DNA of 62,000 nucleotides, taken from NCBI RefSeq assembly GCF_963678635.1, contig NC_087063.1, positions 19,846,701 through 19,908,700 of the forward strand, read 5' to 3'. This document shows, one piece after another, positions 57,511 to 62,000 of the stretch. The position numbers were made by a program, and so were the translations under genes. Below the pieces are notes generated by a model that did not search any database, had not been told where the DNA came from, and saw only the letters and a program-made list of their open reading frames with translations. Each line of letters starts with the position of its first letter. The stretch's first letter is position 1. Source of the DNA: Symsagittifera roscoffensis (Eukaryota; Xenacoelomorpha; Acoela; Convolutidae).

Positions 57511-57960
57511 AACAAAAACTCTTACCATGATCTTACCATGTACCAAAAAACTAACTAAAAAACCTTCATTCCACAATCTAAACGTAATCAACCAGTGATA
57601 ATTAACAGTTAGATAACGCGCGCCGAGATTTTTGCAAAAAAACTAGGCATTTGCACACAAAATCCAAAAAAAAACACGTTTTTATTACCATTATCTTACC
57701 ATCACACAAAGCATAAAACCTTACCATTGGTTTTCCCTATCTTAATACATTGTAGACTCTATACCTAATTCTAATACATAGCTGGCTGACCGGAAATCTA
57801 TAACGTATCTTAACAACTTGTTGGGTCATCTTTAATACATAGCTGGCTGACCGGAAATCTATAACGTATCTTAAAACATGGGGGTCAGCTACCTCCCCCC
57901 CCCCCCAAATTAGTTCCAACCTCTACTACTTTCGTCACTGAAGTCTGAAACTGTCATTGC
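57511..57960. other. Unique insert with a 61-bp tandem repeat and a C run
   Basis: Not found in the collinear place after copy 1. It holds several TCTTACCAT words, the 41-bp block TAATACATAGCTGGCTGACC... at 57772 and again at 57833, and a run of about 14 C ending near 57906. No gene. Confidence 0.6.
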
Positions 57961-58390
57961 GAGTTTTCCAACCACAAAGACGTTTTTCTGGTAATAGAAG
58001 TACATCCATTTGAACAACATTTGATCTCTTGCTTTAGATTCTAGTACTAGTAAATGACAGACATTTCAAATTTTTCAATTTAATGAGAAGGCAGAAAAAT
58101 TTTTTTCTCAAATGACCCAACAAGTTGTTGTTACAAAGTCCAGGGCAACATGTAACAGTAAGACGACGTGGTGCTCTCTTGATAAACCTCCGTTATGAAA
58201 CCGTCCTTATTGTGCAAAAAAGACTACTTTCATAAAATCATGGATTTTTTTACAAATTTGTCCACTGAAGAATTACCAAACCACTCAGGCCACAAAAAGG
58301 CTTCTTTTTAATTCAAATGTTCTTGACTAAAAAAATTGAAATAACAAAAAGCAGCAGCTAGAACTTAGTTTCGTCTCTTAAAACTCTCAG
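57961..58390 (+). repeat. Diverged segment E copy
   Basis: Matches 43870-44300 (AACCACAAAGACGTTTTTCTGGTAA and following), with more substitutions than the copies inside the 3.42-kb units. The 85-codon frame is broken here. Confidence 0.75.
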
Positions 58391-60955
58391 CATAAGTGTG
58401 TTTCACAGACGTATTCTTTTCGTGAATTAATTCTAAATTGATTGATGTTACCAGTCGTGATCGCAATTTCGTGTTTTCTTTTCCATCGACTTTTCAACCA
58501 GCTGAATCTCAAGCCAATGGAAAAAACATAACTATGCAGATACCCTTTAGAGTCAACCATTTTTCTGCTGTAAGGAATCAAATAGACAACGGGAAAGTTT
58601 TTGTACTTTGATATTTTGTGGGATCATTAGTGATTTTTTTTCTCCAATTTTTCATAAACTGATAAAGATTCAAAGTCAAATGAGTAACCGAAAACGTTTT
58701 CTTAGTCAGCAAAAGTAGCTTCGCCCACATTGTCAATTTTTTTCTCGTAAAATTGCACCTTAAATTAGTTTTAAACTATTTCGAAAAAAAGTTTCTCTGG
58801 AATTTCCTCCCCTCTCGAGAAACACAAAGTAGCGTTTCTTGCCAAATTTGAACACCGAACTTTTTCCATGTTTGAAAACGCTCTAAGTCTTCAATGTTCA
58901 TATTCTATGTATTCATTAGTCCAACTACTCTCCAATTTCTTTTTTCCTATTTCATAGACAAATTTAAGATAAACTAAAATTTTGGCCAAAATTGGCGCCA
59001 GCCTCAAGAGTTTTTCAAATTCCTTTGTTTTCACGGTAAAGTAGAGCACAAGTTGAAGAAGTGATTTACTGTCGCCAGCAGTTAAGCTACGGTGCCAAAA
59101 TTACCAGGATAGAGACATCAAGACTTTCCTGATCAAGGGAGAGATGGTAAGACTTTCAAACCAGGGCGGAGATAGCGCAACTTTCCAGACTCAGTTGGCT
59201 ACGGCGCGACTTTTGAAGTTAACGTCGAGACGGAGCGACCAAAAAATGTCTCGAGGTTTCGGCGACCGATTTGATTATGGCGCAGTTTTTAGCGTTCAAC
59301 GTTGAGACGGCGCGACCTAGAAAATCTCTCGCGATTTTAAATAAACCAAATAGCGTGCCGCAATTCGAGACGAACAATTTTTAAGCCGAGTTGAATCTCC
59401 GCTTACGCGTTTTTGGCACAATAAATTATACTTAACTGGTCATATCGGCAATCCATAAATCCCCTAATTTTACGGAAAAATTATCGCAGGAAAAAAGAAA
59501 TGTCCTTATAAGTTCGAAGATACGACAAAAATACTTATGGAACGAAACGAAAAAACCCTCAAAAATTCCGTAAATTTTTATTATTTTTTTTCTACGATTT
59601 GTCAATAAAGTGCAAAAAGTTCCTGTTTTAATACCTTGGATTGTTTCTGCTCTTAAACGTTTGCTGGCTGCTGCATAAGTTTGTTTCATAGACGTATTCT
59701 TTTCGTGAATTAATTCTAAGTTGATTGATGTTACCAGTCGTGATCGCAATTTCGTGTTTTCTTTTCCATCGACTTTTCAACCAGCTGAATTTCAAGCCAA
59801 TGGAAAAAACATAACTATGCAGATACCCTTTAGAGTCAACCATTTTTCTGCTGTAGAGAATCAAATAGACAACGGGAAAGTTTTTGTACTTTGATATTTA
59901 GTTGGAACATTAGTGAATTCTTTTCTCCAACTTTTCATAAACTGATAAAGATTCAAAGTCAAATGAGTAACCGAAAACGTTTTCTTAGTCAGCAAAAGTA
60001 GCTTCGCCCACATTGTCAATTTTTTTCTCGTAAAATTGCACCTTAAATTAGTTTTAAACTATTTCGAAAAAAAATTCTCTGGAATTTCCTCCCCTCTCGA
60101 GAAACACAAATTAGCGTTTCTTGCCAAATTTGAACACCGATTTTTTTCCATGTTTGAAACGCTCTAAGTCTTCAATGTTCATATTCTATGTATTCATTAG
60201 TCCAACTACTCTCCAATTTCTTTTTTTTTATTTCATAGACAAATTTATTATTAGCTAAAATTTTGGCCGAAATTGGCACCAGCCTCAAGAGTTTTTCAAA
60301 TTCCTTTGTTTTCACGGTAAAGTAGAGCACAAGTTGAAAAAGTGATTTACTGTCGCCAGCAGTTAAGCTACGGTGCCAAAACTACCAGGATAGAGACATC
60401 AAGACTTTCCCGATCAAGGGAGAGATGGTAGGACTTTCAGACCAGGGCAGAGATAGCGCAACTTTCCAGACTCAGTTGGCTACGGCGCGCATTTTGAAGT
60501 TAACGTCGAGACGGAGCGACCAAAAAACGTCTCGAGGCTTCGGCGACCGAGTTGGTTATGGCGCAGTTTTTAGCGTTCAACGTTGAGACGGCGCGACCAA
60601 GAAAATCTCTCGCGATTTCAAATAAACCAAATAGCGTGCCGCAATTCGAGACGAACAATTTTTAAGCCGAGTTAAATCTCCGCTTACGCGTTTTTGGCAC
60701 AATAATTTATACTTAACTGGTCACATCGGCAATCCTTAAATCCCCTAATTTTACGGAAAAATGATCGCAGGAAAAAAGAAATGTCCTTTTAAGTTCGAAG
60801 ATACGACAAAAATACTTATGGAACGAAACGAAAAAACCCTCAAAAATTCCGTAAATTTTTATTATTTTTTTTCTACGATTTGTAAATAAAGTGCAATAAG
60901 TTCCTGTTTTAATACCTTGGATTGTTTCTGCTCTTAAACGTTTGCTGGCTGCTGC
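58391..60955 (+). repeat. 1.28-kb tandem duplication (segments B plus C)
   Basis: Unit 1 is 58391-59673 and unit 2 is 59674-60955, joined at CTGCATAAGT. Each has segment B, then segment C with a CpG-rich core (about 59073-59420 and 60355-60700) containing GTCGAGACGGAGCGACC and GTTGAGACGGCGCGACC about 78 bp apart. Units differ at scattered sites. No gene. Confidence 0.85.
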
Positions 60956-60963
60956 ACTCTTTA

Positions 60964-61005
60964 GTCAGTGTGTGTATGTGTGTGTGTGCGTGTGGGTGTG
61001 TGGGT
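60964..61005. repeat. GT-rich microsatellite
   Basis: An imperfect (GT)n run with interspersed A, C and G. Confidence 0.9.
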
Positions 61006-61618
61006 TATATTTTCTGATTTCACCACCTTCATGACTTATTTTTGATCGTTTTTTTTTCAGTTTTCATGCAATTATCAGAAAAGGACTGAATAGATTTGAT
61101 TTTACTCAGTGTTTGCTCCAATTCACTTTAAGGTGAGCAGACGATTATATATCTTCACGGCAAAAGATAACAAAACAAAACATTACGAGGCCAAATTGGG
61201 TATTTTATTAATTGGAAACGGATTCCGCAACAAAGCATTATCAAATTTGTCGCGGATTAGGCAATTTTAGTACTTTTCTTTGATTTTCTTTGCTGATTGG
61301 ATTCCACGAATAAAAAGCTAAATACTTGACAATCAAATAGTAAAACATAAGTATCGTAAAATCGAACACTTGAATCAAATTAACGAGCAGTTGGGACATT
61401 CACGACTACCTCTTCATATGACAAGTGTTTAATTAAAGCCGAAATGAGTTTTTTGAAATTTAGGCTTATTTTCTCATTTAATGTTGAGTAAAAATTTTTT
61501 ACATTCGGAGATTAAATGTTTAAATAGCGGCAATTCTCATTTTATTAATCATTTAGGAAGCCAGAAGATAAATAAAACGCTTGGATCTCTTCACCTGTAC
61601 CGAAACGTTCTCTCTAAC
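61006..61618. other. Intronic non-coding DNA next to the channel exon
   Basis: Contains the dispersed repeat at 61180-61245 that matches 29368-29442. Nothing else recognised. Confidence 0.4.
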
Positions 61619-61894
61619 CTAGAACGAGTCGGAGTGATTCGGTCGAAAGAGCAACTTCCCTCTTGGGAACATCCAGTTCCCAACACTCTCCTATTCTTGT
61701 CACTTGCACAGTCCAGAGATCATTATCCAGACAATTTTCACCCTTCCACTGGCACATTTTAACCAGCTCATCTAGGTCTGAGCCAAACACTCGCATAAGC
61801 GTAGCCCAATCAATGCCCTCCATTTGTCTGTCAACGTGGCTTTTGTTTTGGAACAGAGCAAATCTTTCCTTCAGTGTCGGTTGAACGAAGTCTC
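61619..61894 (-). CDS. DEG/ENaC-family ion channel, upstream exon
   Basis: Minus-strand exon bounded by acceptor TACTTTTCCAG (ends at 61895) and donor AG/GTTAGA (after 61619). It starts two bases into register and encodes 91 codons plus one base. Visible: DLDELVKMCQWKGENCLDND, then VTRIGECWELD, the conserved extracellular Cys block that in this family immediately precedes the palm segment found at 21707-21491. Phase at its 3' end fits that exon. Exons for the N-terminus and first membrane segment must lie beyond 62000. It could belong to a neighbouring paralogue, but order, strand and phase favour one gene. Confidence 0.8.
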
Positions 61895-62000
61895 CTGGAA
61901 AAGTACTTGCAGTTAAAGAGCACTAGAAATAATGACGTTTTTAGTCAGCAATCATATTTTCAACAAATTAATTAGAAACTTGCCCAAACACTGACAGTTT

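Larger units (their letters stand above)
21708..61618 (-). other. Probable 39.9-kb intron of the DEG/ENaC gene
   Basis: The exon at 61619-61894 ends after the first base of a codon (donor AG/GTTAGA), and the exon at 21707 starts with the last two bases of a codon (acceptor TATTTAAAG). Family order also requires these two segments to be adjacent, with about the right number of residues between the Cys motif and the next conserved block. I therefore infer that everything between is intron filled with mobile DNA. The donor is weaker than consensus. An exon hidden in between, or two neighbouring paralogues, would be alternatives. Confidence 0.6.

Noticed and set aside
59432-59749. 105-codon minus-strand frame across the 1.28-kb tandem junction
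   Set aside because: Exists only because the tandem junction joins two segments; not kept elsewhere.
21708-61618. Polinton protein-primed DNA polymerase B
   Set aside because: Looked for polymerase motifs on both strands around the array and in 23-35 kb; none recognised. A profile search would be decisive.

Overview
The window is AT-rich DNA from an invertebrate animal. Three things point to this: spliceosomal introns, a DEG/ENaC-family ion-channel gene with exons in register, and mobile elements typical of invertebrate genomes (a Ty3/gypsy-type env-bearing LTR retroelement and Polinton/Maverick remnants). The species cannot be named from the sequence.

Region 1 (1 to about 17.0 kb, + strand) is a very large retrovirus-like element whose 5' end lies outside the window. 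It has a single-frame gag-pol (2740 aa) and then a tightly packed 3' block: two tiny membrane proteins sharing an ATGA stop/start, a 378-codon open frame with no ATG, an 872-aa envelope-like glycoprotein, and a 599-617-aa protein of unknown function. Each adjacent pair within the sub-blocks overlaps by a few bases. The last ORF runs into a textbook 79-nt spliceosomal intron; removing it replaces the stop codon with a short basic tail. Codons are A-rich and G-poor throughout. A non-coding tail with a candidate polypurine tract and LTR follows.

Region 2 (about 17.0-21.7 kb) holds non-coding DNA and the 3' end of a minus-strand DEG/ENaC channel gene: three exons ending in the second transmembrane segment. 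The preceding exon of the same family lies at 61.6-61.9 kb, on the same strand, in the correct order and with matching splice phase. Most of the window (21.7-61.6 kb) is therefore probably one 39.9-kb intron of this gene.

Region 3 (21.7-35.5 kb) is intronic and repeat-rich: an inverted-repeat MITE-like element, a G-run foldback, a 221-bp tandem duplication, and minisatellite arrays in opposite orientation. No convincing gene was found.

Region 4 (35.5-61 kb) is a composite array derived from Polinton/Maverick DNA. Two roughly 6-kb copies (37.6-43.6 and 51.6-57.5 kb) carry a decayed capsid module in the same order: packaging ATPase, retroviral-type integrase, penton-like protein, small basic core-like protein, major capsid protein, small membrane/Cys-rich frame, adenovirus-type protease. 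They share several lesions, so an already dead element was duplicated. Between them is a 3.42-kb tandem repeat built from left-arm material and other segments; to the right is a 1.28-kb tandem duplication. No DNA polymerase B gene was recognised.
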